A stretch of 64,000 bases of DNA from an uncultured Muribaculaceae bacterium (GCA_910579675.1 CAJTUF010000001.1:124001-188000); one strand, 5' to 3'. Numbered from the stretch's first letter, positions 16,459 through 25,026 are shown. A program made the numbers and translations. Notes: a model not told the origin generated them from the sequence alone.

Positions 16459-17487
16459 ATGGAAATATCAGAAATAGGCGAGTTTGGTCTGATCGACCGC
16501 ATCACCTCTGAGATGCCGCTCCGCCAGCCATCGACCATACGCTCTGTGGGCGACGATGCCGCAGTCATACGCTACCCCGACGACACCGACACCCTCGTTT
16601 CCACCGATCTCCTTGTCGAAGGTGTACATTTTGACCTGACTTATGTACCGCTCCGCCATCTCGGCTACAAATCGGTGATTGTCAACCTCTCCGATATATG
16701 CGCCATGAACGGTATCCCACGGCAGATCACCGTAGGTCTTGCCGTGTCGAGCCGGTTTACGGTCGAACATATCGAGGAACTGTATGCAGGCATGCGTTTG
16801 GCCTGCGAGATCTACGGAGTAGACCTCGTGGGTGGCGACACCACTTCATCCCGCTCCGGTCTGGTAATAGCCGTCACTGCCATCGGAACATGCCCCCGAG
16901 GCGAAGCCACAGGACGCGACGGTGCCAAAGACACCGACCTCATATGCGTATCGGGCGACCTCGGTGCTGCCTATATGGGCCTCCAGCTCCTCGAACGCGA
17001 AAAGGTGGCATCGGCCGGACAAAAGGACTTCGTGCCTCGATTTGAAGGCAAGGAATATCTTGTCGAAAGGCAACTCAAGCCCGAAGCCAGAAGAGATATT
17101 GTGGAGATCCTCGCCCGCGAAGGGATCCGCCCCACTGCCATGATCGATATCAGCGACGGTCTTTCGTCGGAATTGCTTCATCTCTGTAAAGCATCCCACT
17201 GCGGCTGCCGCGTGTATGAAGACCGCATACCCATCGACTACCAGACTGCGGTCATGGCCGAAGAGATAGGCATGAACCTTGTCACCGCAGCCCTCAATGG
17301 CGGCGAAGACTACGAACTCCTCTTCACCGTGCCCCTTCACCTCCACGACAAGGTGAGCTATCTCGACGGGATAAAGGTGATAGGCCACATGACCAAAGAG
17401 GATCTCGGATGCGCCCTTGTGACCCGCGACGGCGCCGAGATGGCCCTCCGCGCCCAAGGATTCAACCACATGCCCCAGGGAGAATAA
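16459..17487 (+). CDS. thiL: Thiamine-phosphate kinase
   Basis: A 342-residue AIR-synthase/ThiL fold enzyme that phosphorylates thiamine monophosphate to thiamine diphosphate. N-terminal GEFGLIDRI, SVGDDAAVI, then STDLLVEGVHFDL and LSDICAMNG (metal-binding Asp residues), GGDTTSS, and the C-terminal IDISDGLSSEL and NGGEDYELLFTV are all ThiL hallmarks. It follows PNP by two bases and is followed by a hairpin that may end the sppA-lpxK-PNP-thiL operon. Confidence 0.95.
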   Translation: MEISEIGEFGLIDRITSEMPLRQPSTIRSVGDDAAVIRYPDDTDTLVSTDLLVEGVHFDLTYVPLRHLGYKSVIVNLSDICAMNGIPRQITVGLAVSSRFTVEHIEELYAGMRLACEIYGVDLVGGDTTSSRSGLVIAVTAIGTCPRGEATGRDGAKDTDLICVSGDLGAAYMGLQLLEREKVASAGQKDFVPRFEGKEYLVERQLKPEARRDIVEILAREGIRPTAMIDISDGLSSELLHLCKASHCGCRVYEDRIPIDYQTAVMAEEIGMNLVTAALNGGEDYELLFTVPLHLHDKVSYLDGIKVIGHMTKEDLGCALVTRDGAEMALRAQGFNHMPQGE

Positions 17488-17514
17488 ACTCCTATCCTAC
17501 TGACCCAATACTTA

Positions 17515-17562
17515 GCAGACCCCTACCCGTCCGCTCCGGAAGCAGGCGCGGCAAGGGGCTGC
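17515..17562 (+). terminator. Probable terminator hairpin after thiL
   Basis: Arms GCAGACCCCT (from 17515) and AGGGGCTGC (ending 17562) pair with one bulged A around a GC-rich loop, followed by TCTCTTTAT. It lies between thiL and the nusB promoter. Confidence 0.55.
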
Positions 17563-17614
17563 TCTCTTTATCGGCCCTACGGAGCCCATCGTTCATTTTA
17601 CTGCCGTCTCAGCA

Positions 17615-17644
17615 TTGTTTATTGCCGAAAAAGGCGTAACTTTG
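17615..17644 (+). promoter_or_regulatory. Promoter for the nusB operon
   Basis: TTG at 17615-17617, 19 bases of spacer, then TAACTTTG at 17637-17644: a good match to the Bacteroidetes -33/-7 pattern. The nusB ATG is about 50 bases downstream. Confidence 0.75.
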
Positions 17645-17693
17645 CAGCCGATAAGAATATCCAGAAAGTATAAACAACTCGTTCATTCAGGTC

Positions 17694-19148
17694 ATGATCA
17701 ATCGCGTTTTGATACGTATCAAAGTAGTGCAGATGCTCTACTCCTATCTGCTCACTCGCAACGAATTCAAGATAGAACCGGCCCCAGGCCCCGACGCCAC
17801 CCGCGATGCAACATTCGCCTATCGTCTCTATCTCGACCTGATCATGCTCGTCATGGAGCTCTCGGGCCAAAGAGTGGGGACTCACCGTCCCGCAATGCAG
17901 GCCGCCATCGCCGCAAACCGCTTCCTATCGACAAGCCCTTTGGCCCGCGCCATTGGTCTCGACGAGCAGATAAGGGTGGCAATTAATCCCGCAGCCTCCG
18001 ACATCGCCGTGTTTGACTCAGCTCTCGCCTCCATTTTCGACACCATAACCCGCTCCGACGACTACCTTACCCACAGCCGCAAGCGCGACCGCTCCCTGTC
18101 AAGCGACATGGACTTCTGGGCGTGGGCACTCGATAAGGTCATTTCCCGCGACAACGCTTTCATCGATGCAGCGCGCTCACTTCCCGACTTCACTATGTCG
18201 GGCTTCAACCGCGCTTTCTCGATGTTTGCCCGCACCATCCACTCTTATACCGACAACAGCGAGATGCGCGTGGAAGCCGAGCACAACCTCAAGCTTTCGC
18301 TCGACAAAGCCTACGACCTTTACAACGGCCTCTTCAATCTCGCCATACAGCTGACCGACCTGCAGGCTCGCCGTCTCGATGCCGCCAAGCATAAATATAT
18401 GCCCACCGACGCCGACCTCCATCCCGACACCCGCTTCATCGACAACAAGCTCATAGCAGCCCTTGAAGCCAACAAGGAGCTCGCCGACTATGGTAAGGAC
18501 CACGACATAGACTGGAGCGACGACGACACCACACTCCGCCTTATTCTCAACTCCATCCTCGAAAGCGACACCTACAAAGCCTATATGGCCGAACCCGGAT
18601 CGTCGTGGGAGCGCGACTGCGAGCTTTGGCGCGAACTATTCCGTAAGGTAATCCTTCCGGGCGACGCACTTGCCGAAGCTCTCGAGAGCAAATCTGTTTA
18701 TTGGAACGACGACCTCGACATCATGGGCACCTTCGTCACCAAGACCCTCAAGCAGTTTGCCGCTTCACGCAAGGACGGCGCCGATGTCCATCTTCTCCCC
18801 CAGTACAAAGACGATGAGGATGCAGAGTTTGGAAACCGTCTTTTCAACGAAGCCGTAAACCACCGGGAAGAATACCGCGGCCTCATCGACCGCTTCATCA
18901 ATCCCGAGCAGTGGGACACCGACCGCCTCGCATTCATGGATATCGTGGTAATGATGGCAGCCATTGCCGAGCTTCGTAAATTCCCATCCATCCCCGTGCC
19001 TGTGACTCTCAACGAGTATATCGAGATTGCCAACAGCTACTCCACTCCTCGCTCAGGACAGTTTGTCAATGGCGTACTCTTCTCGGTAATCAACTACCTC
19101 AAGGCCGAAGGTATGCTCGACAAGCCCATCACCAACCCTCGGAAATAA
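17694..19148 (+). CDS. nusB: Transcription antitermination protein NusB with internal duplication
   Basis: A 484-residue NusB. The start MINRVLIRIKVVQMLYSYL and the C-terminal NusB core (about 375-475: PSIPVPVTLNEYIEIANSYS, then SGQFVNGVLF) are clear; the protein binds boxA RNA with NusE in antitermination of rRNA operons. Bacteroides NusB is, as I recall, near 310 residues. The surplus here is explained by two copies of the helical N-terminal region, roughly 40-188 and 204-362. Examples are AYRLYLDLIMLVMELSGQR against AYDLYNGLFNLAIQLTDLQ, and SDDY...W...DKVI against SDTY...W...RKVI. Head of the nusB-yajC-ybbR-coaE-TRIC operon. Confidence 0.9.
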   Translation: MINRVLIRIKVVQMLYSYLLTRNEFKIEPAPGPDATRDATFAYRLYLDLIMLVMELSGQRVGTHRPAMQAAIAANRFLSTSPLARAIGLDEQIRVAINPAASDIAVFDSALASIFDTITRSDDYLTHSRKRDRSLSSDMDFWAWALDKVISRDNAFIDAARSLPDFTMSGFNRAFSMFARTIHSYTDNSEMRVEAEHNLKLSLDKAYDLYNGLFNLAIQLTDLQARRLDAAKHKYMPTDADLHPDTRFIDNKLIAALEANKELADYGKDHDIDWSDDDTTLRLILNSILESDTYKAYMAEPGSSWERDCELWRELFRKVILPGDALAEALESKSVYWNDDLDIMGTFVTKTLKQFAASRKDGADVHLLPQYKDDEDAEFGNRLFNEAVNHREEYRGLIDRFINPEQWDTDRLAFMDIVVMMAAIAELRKFPSIPVPVTLNEYIEIANSYSTPRSGQFVNGVLFSVINYLKAEGMLDKPITNPRK

Positions 19149-19218
19149 CTCCTCTTTCCCCCTCTTTTCATAAGTCAAATCATTTTCCCATCACCCTTAA
19201 TACCCCCCTCTACCCACA

Positions 19219-19524
19219 ATGGATCAAGGTGCAATGCAGATCGTAATGATCGTCCTCCTCATCGCCGTGTTCTACTTCATGATGATCCGCCCCCAGCAGA
19301 AGCGTCAGAAAGAGATTCGCAACTTCCGCGAAGGCATCAAGGAAGGCGACCGCGTGACCACCGCCGGAGGCATCCTCGGCAAAGTGCGCAAAGTAAAACA
19401 GACCACATTCCTCCTCGAGATTGCCAGCGGCGTAACCATCGAGATCGACAAGAACTCGGTCTACCCCTCCGCTCCCCAGCCCGGCGACAACCCCGACTCG
19501 CAGAAACTCGAGCCCGGTAAATAA
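19219..19524 (+). CDS. yajC: Preprotein translocase subunit YajC
   Basis: A 101-residue single-span membrane protein: hydrophobic segment about 6-24 (IVMIVLLIAVFYFMMIRPQQ, the typical YajC start), then KRQKEIRNF, DRVTTAGGILGKV and a TIEIDKNSV-like end. It associates with SecDF at the Sec translocon. It follows nusB by 70 bases and precedes ybbR, an order seen in other Bacteroidales. Confidence 0.95.
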   Translation: MDQGAMQIVMIVLLIAVFYFMMIRPQQKRQKEIRNFREGIKEGDRVTTAGGILGKVRKVKQTTFLLEIASGVTIEIDKNSVYPSAPQPGDNPDSQKLEPGK

Positions 19525-19616
19525 CACAAGGCTTCGGGCCACCGACGGCTCCGGCGTGACCCTCCCGTCGCGCCTGTCCACCACGACCCTTAACACACTC
19601 CTCTTACCCGCACACT

Positions 19617-20618
19617 ATGTCTATCTCATATGACACAGTAAAGACATGGCTACGCAAGGCATACCTGGCGGCAGCGGGCGCATTGCGCACCACCAAGGGG
19701 CGCAATGTGCTTCTCTACCTGCTCTTTGTCTGCGTGGCCTTCGTGTTTTGGGTTCTTATGTCGCTCGACTCAGAGGTGCAGCGCACCTACGACGTCCCAT
19801 TGCAGATCGACAACCTGCCCGACAGTGTGACCCTCATCACTGAGGTGCCCGCCAATGTATCGGCAACTGTTCAGGGCAAAGGATCGCAGCTCGTGCGCTT
19901 CCTTTGGGGCAAGCCCTCTCCTCTCCGCATACCCTTCGACCGTACAGCCGCAGCCGACGGCGTGTTTGCACTTCCGGCCATGAAGCTCGAAGCGCGTCTG
20001 CGCGACTACTTCGGCAATGGAGTGCAGATACTCAACACCCGTCCCGACTCGATAGCGATAGTGTTTACCACCGAGCCTGGCCACCGCCTGCCTCTCATCA
20101 TCGACGCCGATATATCCACCTCATTGCAGTCGGTGCAGTCAGGCTTCCCGGAGGCCAATGTCGACTCAGTGACTGTCTACACCCGAGGAAGCATACCCCC
20201 GTCGCTGCGGGCCATTCACACCGAGCTGCTATCGCGTAGCGACCTCAAGGACACCACCCGCTACGATGTCAAGGTAGTAGCCCCGGCAGGCATGAGAGTG
20301 ATTCCCGACCATGTGATAGTAACAGTGCCTGTGGAGCCGCTGATAGCCAAGAAGCGTCAGGTGGAAATCGAAGCGGCCCTGCTCCCCGACGGCACACGCA
20401 TGCTTATGTTCCCGGCCTCTGTCGAAGTGAGCTATCTCGTGCCAATGAGCCGCTATAGCGAGGATTATCCCATCAGAGCTTTTGTCAATTATCCCGAGGC
20501 AGCTCATTCACGCACAGGCAAAGTCGAGGTTCAGCTCGGACCGATTCCCGGACGCGCATACAGCATCTCCCACTCCCCCGACAGTGTTGAATTTGTGATC
20601 GAGCATGACCACAACTGA
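19617..20618 (+). CDS. YbbR-domain (CdaR-like) membrane-anchored protein
   Basis: A 333-residue protein with one N-terminal membrane span (about 28-50, NVLLYLLFVCVAFVFWVLMS) and an extracytoplasmic beta-rich region with YbbR-like repeats (DVPLQIDNLPDSVTL, then VEPLIAKKRQVEIEA). In Firmicutes YbbR proteins (CdaR) modulate the diadenylate cyclase CdaA; whether this holds here is unknown, as no cdaA lies in the window. Its last 14 bases overlap coaE. Confidence 0.85.
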   Translation: MSISYDTVKTWLRKAYLAAAGALRTTKGRNVLLYLLFVCVAFVFWVLMSLDSEVQRTYDVPLQIDNLPDSVTLITEVPANVSATVQGKGSQLVRFLWGKPSPLRIPFDRTAAADGVFALPAMKLEARLRDYFGNGVQILNTRPDSIAIVFTTEPGHRLPLIIDADISTSLQSVQSGFPEANVDSVTVYTRGSIPPSLRAIHTELLSRSDLKDTTRYDVKVVAPAGMRVIPDHVIVTVPVEPLIAKKRQVEIEAALLPDGTRMLMFPASVEVSYLVPMSRYSEDYPIRAFVNYPEAAHSRTGKVEVQLGPIPGRAYSISHSPDSVEFVIEHDHN

Positions 20619-21219
20619 TATCATAAGACAAAGCAACCTCATAGCTCTCACCGGCGGCATCGGATCGGGCAAATCGGTCGTGCAGCGCATCCTGACAGCT
20701 CTTGGATATCCTGTCTACGACTGCGACTCACGCGCACGCGCCCTCATGGCCACCCCCGCCATCACAGCATCTCTCGCCGATGCCTTCGGATATGGAATAT
20801 TCGACAGCCGTGGGTCTCTTGACAGGCGGGTTCTCGCCTCGATCGTGTTTTCCGATCCCGATAGCCTCGACCGCCTCAACAGCATCACACATGCCGCAGT
20901 AAGAGCCGACCTCAACAGATGGGCTTCCGGCCACTGCCGTCACGGTATTGCATTTGTCGAGACAGCCATTCTGTATCAGAGCGGAATCGACAAGATGGTG
21001 GGCCGTGTATGGGAAGTCACCGCACCCCGCGACATACGCATAAGCCGTATAAGCATACGCAACGGATGGACCACCGGGGAGATCACAGCCCGCATTGACA
21101 TTCAGGACAGCTTTATAGCAACCGATCCCCATCCACGTGTGGATGTGATAGTCAACGACGGCTCCTCACCTATCCTGCCGCGCATCGAAAACCTTATCGC
21201 CCAGAGCAATCCACTCTAA
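20605..21219 (+). CDS. coaE: Dephospho-CoA kinase
   Basis: A 204-residue P-loop kinase for the last step of coenzyme A synthesis. Walker A GGIGSGKSVV near residue 17, YDCDSRARALM (substrate Asp), then RRVLASIVFSDPDSLDRLNSITH and FVETAILYQSG match the family. The start overlaps the end of ybbR by 14 bases and its stop TAA overlaps the ATG of the next gene by one base, so the genes are tightly coupled. Confidence 0.94.
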   Translation: MTTTDIIRQSNLIALTGGIGSGKSVVQRILTALGYPVYDCDSRARALMATPAITASLADAFGYGIFDSRGSLDRRVLASIVFSDPDSLDRLNSITHAAVRADLNRWASGHCRHGIAFVETAILYQSGIDKMVGRVWEVTAPRDIRISRISIRNGWTTGEITARIDIQDSFIATDPHPRVDVIVNDGSSPILPRIENLIAQSNPL

Positions 21220-21860
21220 TGGAAGAAACATTTCTCTTTGTCACCGAAGTGATAGGCACCGTTGCCGCCGCAATTTCCGGCATACGCCTCGCTGCCACAA
21301 AACGCTTTGACTGGTTTGGAGCCTACACCATCGGACTGGTCACCGCCTGCGGGGGAGGAACCCTCCGCGATGTACTGCTCGACATCCCGGTGTTCTGGAT
21401 GCAGACATGGTGGTATCTGGCAGTCACAGCCCTCTCACTTGTCACCGTAATGGTGTTTCGTTCGTTTCTGGTGAGCCGCGACCGCATCCTCTTCATCTTC
21501 GACTCCATCGGTCTCGCCCTCTTCTGCGTGATCGGTATCCAGAAATCACTCGCCATAGGCTATCCTATGTGGGTGGCATCATGCATGGGCATCATCACCG
21601 GAGCCTTCGGCGGTGTGCTCCGTGACCTGCTCATCAACGAGGAGCCGCTTATATTCCGCAAAGACATATATGCCACAGCATGTCTCGCCGGGTGCATCTC
21701 CTACTGGTTGGCCGGAGAGATGGGTGCATCATACATGTGGCAAGGACTCACTTGCGCCATAGTCATTATAGGTATCCGCATACTTACCCTGCGCTACAAC
21801 CTGTCGCTTCCAACCCTCGCTCCCGTCAAGCCCGAAGAGCTCAACAAGCGTCATCATTGA
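21219..21860 (+). CDS. TRIC-type cation channel family protein (UPF0126/YicG)
   Basis: A 213-residue membrane protein with seven hydrophobic segments and the internal two-fold repeat of the family. The glycine motifs ACGGGTLRDVLLD (about 42-54) and ITGAFGGVLRDLLINE (about 127-142) mark the two repeats. Bacterial members form trimeric monovalent-cation channels resembling the TRIC channels of animals. The stop codon overlaps the stop codon of the convergent phosphatase gene. Confidence 0.9.
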   Translation: MEETFLFVTEVIGTVAAAISGIRLAATKRFDWFGAYTIGLVTACGGGTLRDVLLDIPVFWMQTWWYLAVTALSLVTVMVFRSFLVSRDRILFIFDSIGLALFCVIGIQKSLAIGYPMWVASCMGIITGAFGGVLRDLLINEEPLIFRKDIYATACLAGCISYWLAGEMGASYMWQGLTCAIVIIGIRILTLRYNLSLPTLAPVKPEELNKRHH

Positions 21861-23122
21861 GCCAGACGGCCCTCAAGATAGCTCCGGGCTGAGCTCCACG
21901 ACGCATAATCAACCCCGCTGCCGGGTATGACAGGCATCATGCGCCCATTGACTGCGAGACGCAGATAATAATTGCCGGTGGTGCTTCGGAAGAGCGTGAG
22001 AGTGATGTTGGCAGCCATCGGCACAAGATCGAAATTATGCCAATGCGAGGCCACGCTGTCGAGTTCGGGCGATATGTAGTTCGCCGCAGAGATCCCCATG
22101 AGAGTCATCAGAGGCATCATAGTCTCAGCATGGCCAAAATAAAGTTGCACTGGTGGCGTTGAGCCACTTGCGACAAAGGTGTCTATTCCCGCAATCAGAG
22201 CTTTGAGCAGCGGAGTGGCCATCATCATCGGGATATCCGACACTTCAGAGGCCGAATACTTGAGATATTGGGTGAGATTCTTCGAGGCCCAGCACCTGTA
22301 ATACTCCTCTTGGGTAAACCATTCGCCCGGACACACATCAATGCCCATGGCTCCACAGCCGGCTATCATCGAATATACCGCCATAGCCTCCCAACGTCTC
22401 TCGTCGGGAGTGGCTGGCAGAGTGTTGCCCACAAGACGCCTGAGGATCGAGCTCGCTGTGACATCATTGACCATCTCCTGCTCATACTTCTCTGAGATAT
22501 GCAGCAGCCTGTCGCTCTTCTTCAAGTCGAGATAGGCACGGTCGGTGTCGAAAAAACGCATCAGAGTATCGGCTCGCGATGTGCCGCTCTCCGTCGAAAT
22601 CTCAAGTCCATAGCCATTGAGAAGCGTAAGCTGATGGATAAATGAATACATACTCATCACACAACGCGGTTTCCACGACGACAGAGCGCTGATGCGCGCA
22701 CCTTTGCCAAACAATCCCGGTGCACTCTCATACAGAGCTCCCGCTATGCCACGCTGCTCTGCCTCGCCAAGCGAGTCGAGCCTGCCCCAGTTGCCATTGC
22801 CTGCCTTGAACACACTGTCGGAAAGTGCGAGGAGCGACACACCCTTCTCGGTGAGCTGTCCGGCATCATAGGCTTTCATCAGAAATTCCCGTACCTCAGC
22901 CACACACGATCCGGTGGTGGGGAATCGCGCACCGTGGCGGCTCACATGAGTTATCATCACAGGAGTGAGACTGTCGGGATGGGACAGCGGGCAGATGCTG
23001 TCGGGATACGGACGGGCGCTTCCGGCAAGATCGGTCCAACTGTAAAGGGGATTATTCTGTCCCGTGACGACCATAAAACATGAAGCTATGGATGCTGCAA
23101 CGGCATAAAAAAAACGTTTCAT
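21854..23122 (-). CDS. Histidine phosphatase of the MINPP (inositol polyphosphate/phytase) type
   Basis: A 422-residue exported histidine phosphatase. The phosphate-binding loop RHGARFP is at residues 62-68. The proton-donor motif is HAE (His331-Glu333) rather than the HD of appA-type phytases, which is the mark of multiple inositol polyphosphate phosphatases. These remove phosphates from phytate and lower inositol phosphates. The N-terminus KRFFYAVAASIASC is a signal peptide with a possible lipobox at Cys15, so the enzyme may be lipid-anchored. ATG 23122 is preferred over an in-frame upstream codon that lacks a signal-peptide start. No TAnnTTTG box was found upstream on this strand. Confidence 0.85.
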   Translation of the reverse strand: MKRFFYAVAASIASCFMVVTGQNNPLYSWTDLAGSARPYPDSICPLSHPDSLTPVMITHVSRHGARFPTTGSCVAEVREFLMKAYDAGQLTEKGVSLLALSDSVFKAGNGNWGRLDSLGEAEQRGIAGALYESAPGLFGKGARISALSSWKPRCVMSMYSFIHQLTLLNGYGLEISTESGTSRADTLMRFFDTDRAYLDLKKSDRLLHISEKYEQEMVNDVTASSILRRLVGNTLPATPDERRWEAMAVYSMIAGCGAMGIDVCPGEWFTQEEYYRCWASKNLTQYLKYSASEVSDIPMMMATPLLKALIAGIDTFVASGSTPPVQLYFGHAETMMPLMTLMGISAANYISPELDSVASHWHNFDLVPMAANITLTLFRSTTGNYYLRLAVNGRMMPVIPGSGVDYASWSSARSYLEGRLAQ

Positions 23123-23167
23123 ACAGGTAGGTAATGGATATATGGAGGAGATTTCACAAATCATGGC

Positions 23168-23175
23168 TATCTTTG
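23168..23175 (+). promoter_or_regulatory. -7 box TATCTTTG for the small TPR-like gene
   Basis: TATCTTTG lies 54 bases before the ATG at 23230, in the divergent gap between the phosphatase gene (-) and the small gene (+). Confidence 0.6.
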
Positions 23176-23229
23176 CCGATGATATATCTTTACAACACTC
23201 TATAACTTACTAATGTTTTATCATCCACA

Positions 23230-23520
23230 ATGATGACCCCCCGACCCACTCCCGCCCAGATCGACGCCTTGATCGATGCCGACCGTCTTGACGAGGCTCT
23301 CGACGCCACCCGGTCGCTCCCCGACTCCGGCTCAGATCCCGACCTGCCTCAGCTGCTCTTTCTGCGCGGTAAAACCCTATGGCGACTCGGACTACGTAGC
23401 GAAGCTATCGGAGCTTATTCCAGATCGGCTGCCCTCGCACCCGGCGGACCGGCGACCCGCGCCCTCGAACTCGCTACTGAGATCGATTCATTTTACAATC
23501 CCGACATATTCAACCCCTGA
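23230..23520 (+). CDS. Small TPR-like protein
   Basis: A 96-residue helical protein with one and a half tetratricopeptide-like repeats: IDADRLDEALDATRSLP, then LLFLRGKTLWRLGLRSEAIGAYSRSAALAP with the usual small residues at the packing positions. No signal peptide, so cytoplasmic. A promoter box precedes it, and the reading frame uses codons like those of its neighbours, so it is probably real. It would mediate protein contacts; the partner is unknown. It converges on the next small gene with a 4-base gap. Confidence 0.7.
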   Translation: MMTPRPTPAQIDALIDADRLDEALDATRSLPDSGSDPDLPQLLFLRGKTLWRLGLRSEAIGAYSRSAALAPGGPATRALELATEIDSFYNPDIFNP

Positions 23521-23524
23521 CCAG

Positions 23525-23761
23525 TCAGCGACGGACCATGATGCGCTCGGTCCGATTCCAGCCGGCCGTGGAGTTGCGCACACTCACAGTCACCAATCCG
23601 GTCCCGGAACCAGCCGGAATGGCTCCAAGCACACGCTTCATCACCGCTGCCATGTCGGTGATTCCGCTCAGGCGCAAGTGGGCCACAATAGCACCCCCCA
23701 GCCTTGAGATGGTGGCATAGAGAATATCGGTTGCGTGTATGGTCATCGATGACATATTCAT
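23525..23761 (-). CDS. Conserved small protein of unknown function
   Basis: A 78-residue protein without signal peptide, mixed alpha/beta (MTIHATDILYATISRLGG, then MAAVMKRVLGAIP, and a C-terminal VTVSVRNSTAGWNRTERI). I do not recognise a named family, although short proteins of this look occur in other Bacteroidales. Its reality is supported by a -7 box 36 bases upstream on the same strand. In-frame Met codons at positions 1, 3 and 6 leave the start uncertain. No function assigned. Confidence 0.6.
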   Translation of the reverse strand: MNMSSMTIHATDILYATISRLGGAIVAHLRLSGITDMAAVMKRVLGAIPAGSGTGLVTVSVRNSTAGWNRTERIMVRR

Positions 23762-23797
23762 AACAGGATGTTTTTAGAGGAGTTATTATTTATACTG

Positions 23798-23805
23798 CAA
23801 AGATA
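23798..23805 (-). promoter_or_regulatory. -7 box TATCTTTG for the 78-residue gene
   Basis: On the minus strand TATCTTTG is followed by CAGTATAAATAATAACTCC and the ATG at 23761. It supports the small gene as real. Confidence 0.65.
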
Positions 23806-23865
23806 GACACCACCATGAGCAATCATGTTGCCCACTCTTGTTATCAATCATTAATCACCACTTGT

Positions 23866-23897
23866 TTTGTGCATTTTTGTGGAATGTAGTAATTTTG
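23866..23897 (+). promoter_or_regulatory. Promoter for the porin gene
   Basis: TTTG at 23866-23869, a 20-base spacer and TAATTTTG at 23890-23897, with the ATG at 23939. This is a full match to the Bacteroidetes promoter pattern. It makes the upstream in-frame start at 23867 impossible. Confidence 0.8.
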
Positions 23898-23938
23898 CAT
23901 CTTCAACAAAAACCGACTCACGTTTCGATCCATCACAA

Positions 23939-24982
23939 ATGCAAATCACAAGCCACTTGCGGAAATTCATCACCGCCACAGCCCTCTCTGCCGCAGCTCT
24001 TGGCGCCAGCGCAGCCGATAATATGCCAGCCATGCCTCAGATCCACGGTGTGTTGCGCACACGTCTGGAAATGACGACCACCGATCCGGTTGAATACCGG
24101 TTTCAAGTGCGCTATGCGCGCCTCTCGCTCGGAGGCGACATAGGGCCGTCAGTGAAATATTTCGTGCAGACCGACCTCTGCGATCAGGGCAAAATAAAGA
24201 TACTCGACGTGTGGAGCCGCATAGCTCTCGCCCCGGGACTCTACATTCAGGCCGGACAGTTCCGTATGCCTTTCGGAGTCGAGACATTCATGGCTCCATC
24301 CAACTATGTTTTCTCCAACCGCTCATTCATAGGCAAGCAGATGTGCAACTACCGCGCCGTTGGTGCCAAACTGGCCTATACCCTCCCCTCGGCTCCGCTG
24401 CTGCTCGAAGCCGGAGTGTTCAATCCCCGCGCCATAGGCGACCACAACGTGTGGCAGAAGCGGGTGGCAGCCTCCGGAAAAGCCACCTTTACCCCCGGCC
24501 CCATGACGTTTTCGGCCGGTATAGCATCGCTTACCCCCGACAGCGTCCGTGCCAACCTCTTTGACCTCTCGGCCGGTTTCAGCCACAACCGCTGGCAGGC
24601 TCGCGCCGAATATATGTACGAGCACTATACCGGAAACGCCCACCCCGACTCCCATGGCTGGGCACTCTGGGCCGACTATCACTTCCCCATAAAAGCCGGC
24701 ATATTCAACACCATGTCAGTGCAGGGACGCTACGACGGACTTACCAACCACGCCTCGCTCGCATCGGCTCCCGTAAACAGCCCCGGCCAGCCGCTGAGAC
24801 TCGCCACCACATCCCCTACCCGCAACCGCATCACAGCCGGCGTGACAATGACAGCAGCCATAAGCAAATCGCTCGCCGCCGAAGTCCACGCCAACTACGA
24901 GCACTATATGTACCACTCCGACGCGATTGTGGCCCCTGGCGAGTCGTCGAAAGCGCTCCTTGAGCTCGTGCTCCGCTTCTGA
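23939..24982 (+). CDS. Porin of the OprO/OprP (phosphate-selective porin) fold
   Basis: A 347-residue outer-membrane beta-barrel. The signal peptide covers residues 1-25 (ITATALSAAALGASAAD). The mature part opens with IHGVLRTRLEM, then YRFQVRYARLSLGGDIGPSVKYFVQTDL and IQAGQFRMPFGVETF, which are typical of the OprO/P family. Alternating strands continue to a C-terminal aromatic residue (LLELVLRF). The family name does not prove phosphate selectivity. A full promoter precedes it. The neighbouring MINPP-type phosphatase releases phosphate, but no shared operon links them. Confidence 0.85.
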   Translation: MQITSHLRKFITATALSAAALGASAADNMPAMPQIHGVLRTRLEMTTTDPVEYRFQVRYARLSLGGDIGPSVKYFVQTDLCDQGKIKILDVWSRIALAPGLYIQAGQFRMPFGVETFMAPSNYVFSNRSFIGKQMCNYRAVGAKLAYTLPSAPLLLEAGVFNPRAIGDHNVWQKRVAASGKATFTPGPMTFSAGIASLTPDSVRANLFDLSAGFSHNRWQARAEYMYEHYTGNAHPDSHGWALWADYHFPIKAGIFNTMSVQGRYDGLTNHASLASAPVNSPGQPLRLATTSPTRNRITAGVTMTAAISKSLAAEVHANYEHYMYHSDAIVAPGESSKALLELVLRF

Positions 24983-24994
24983 CCCCGCTATTTA

Positions 24995-25026
24995 TTTGGT
25001 CATGCTCCAAATAATCACTACCTTTG
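24995..25026 (+). promoter_or_regulatory. Promoter for the thrA-thrC operon
   Basis: TTTG at 24995-24998, a 20-base spacer and TACCTTTG at 25019-25026. The thrA ATG is at 25116, leaving a leader of about 85 bases that is rich in C and T. I see no leader peptide with a run of threonine codons and no clear attenuator. Confidence 0.8.
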
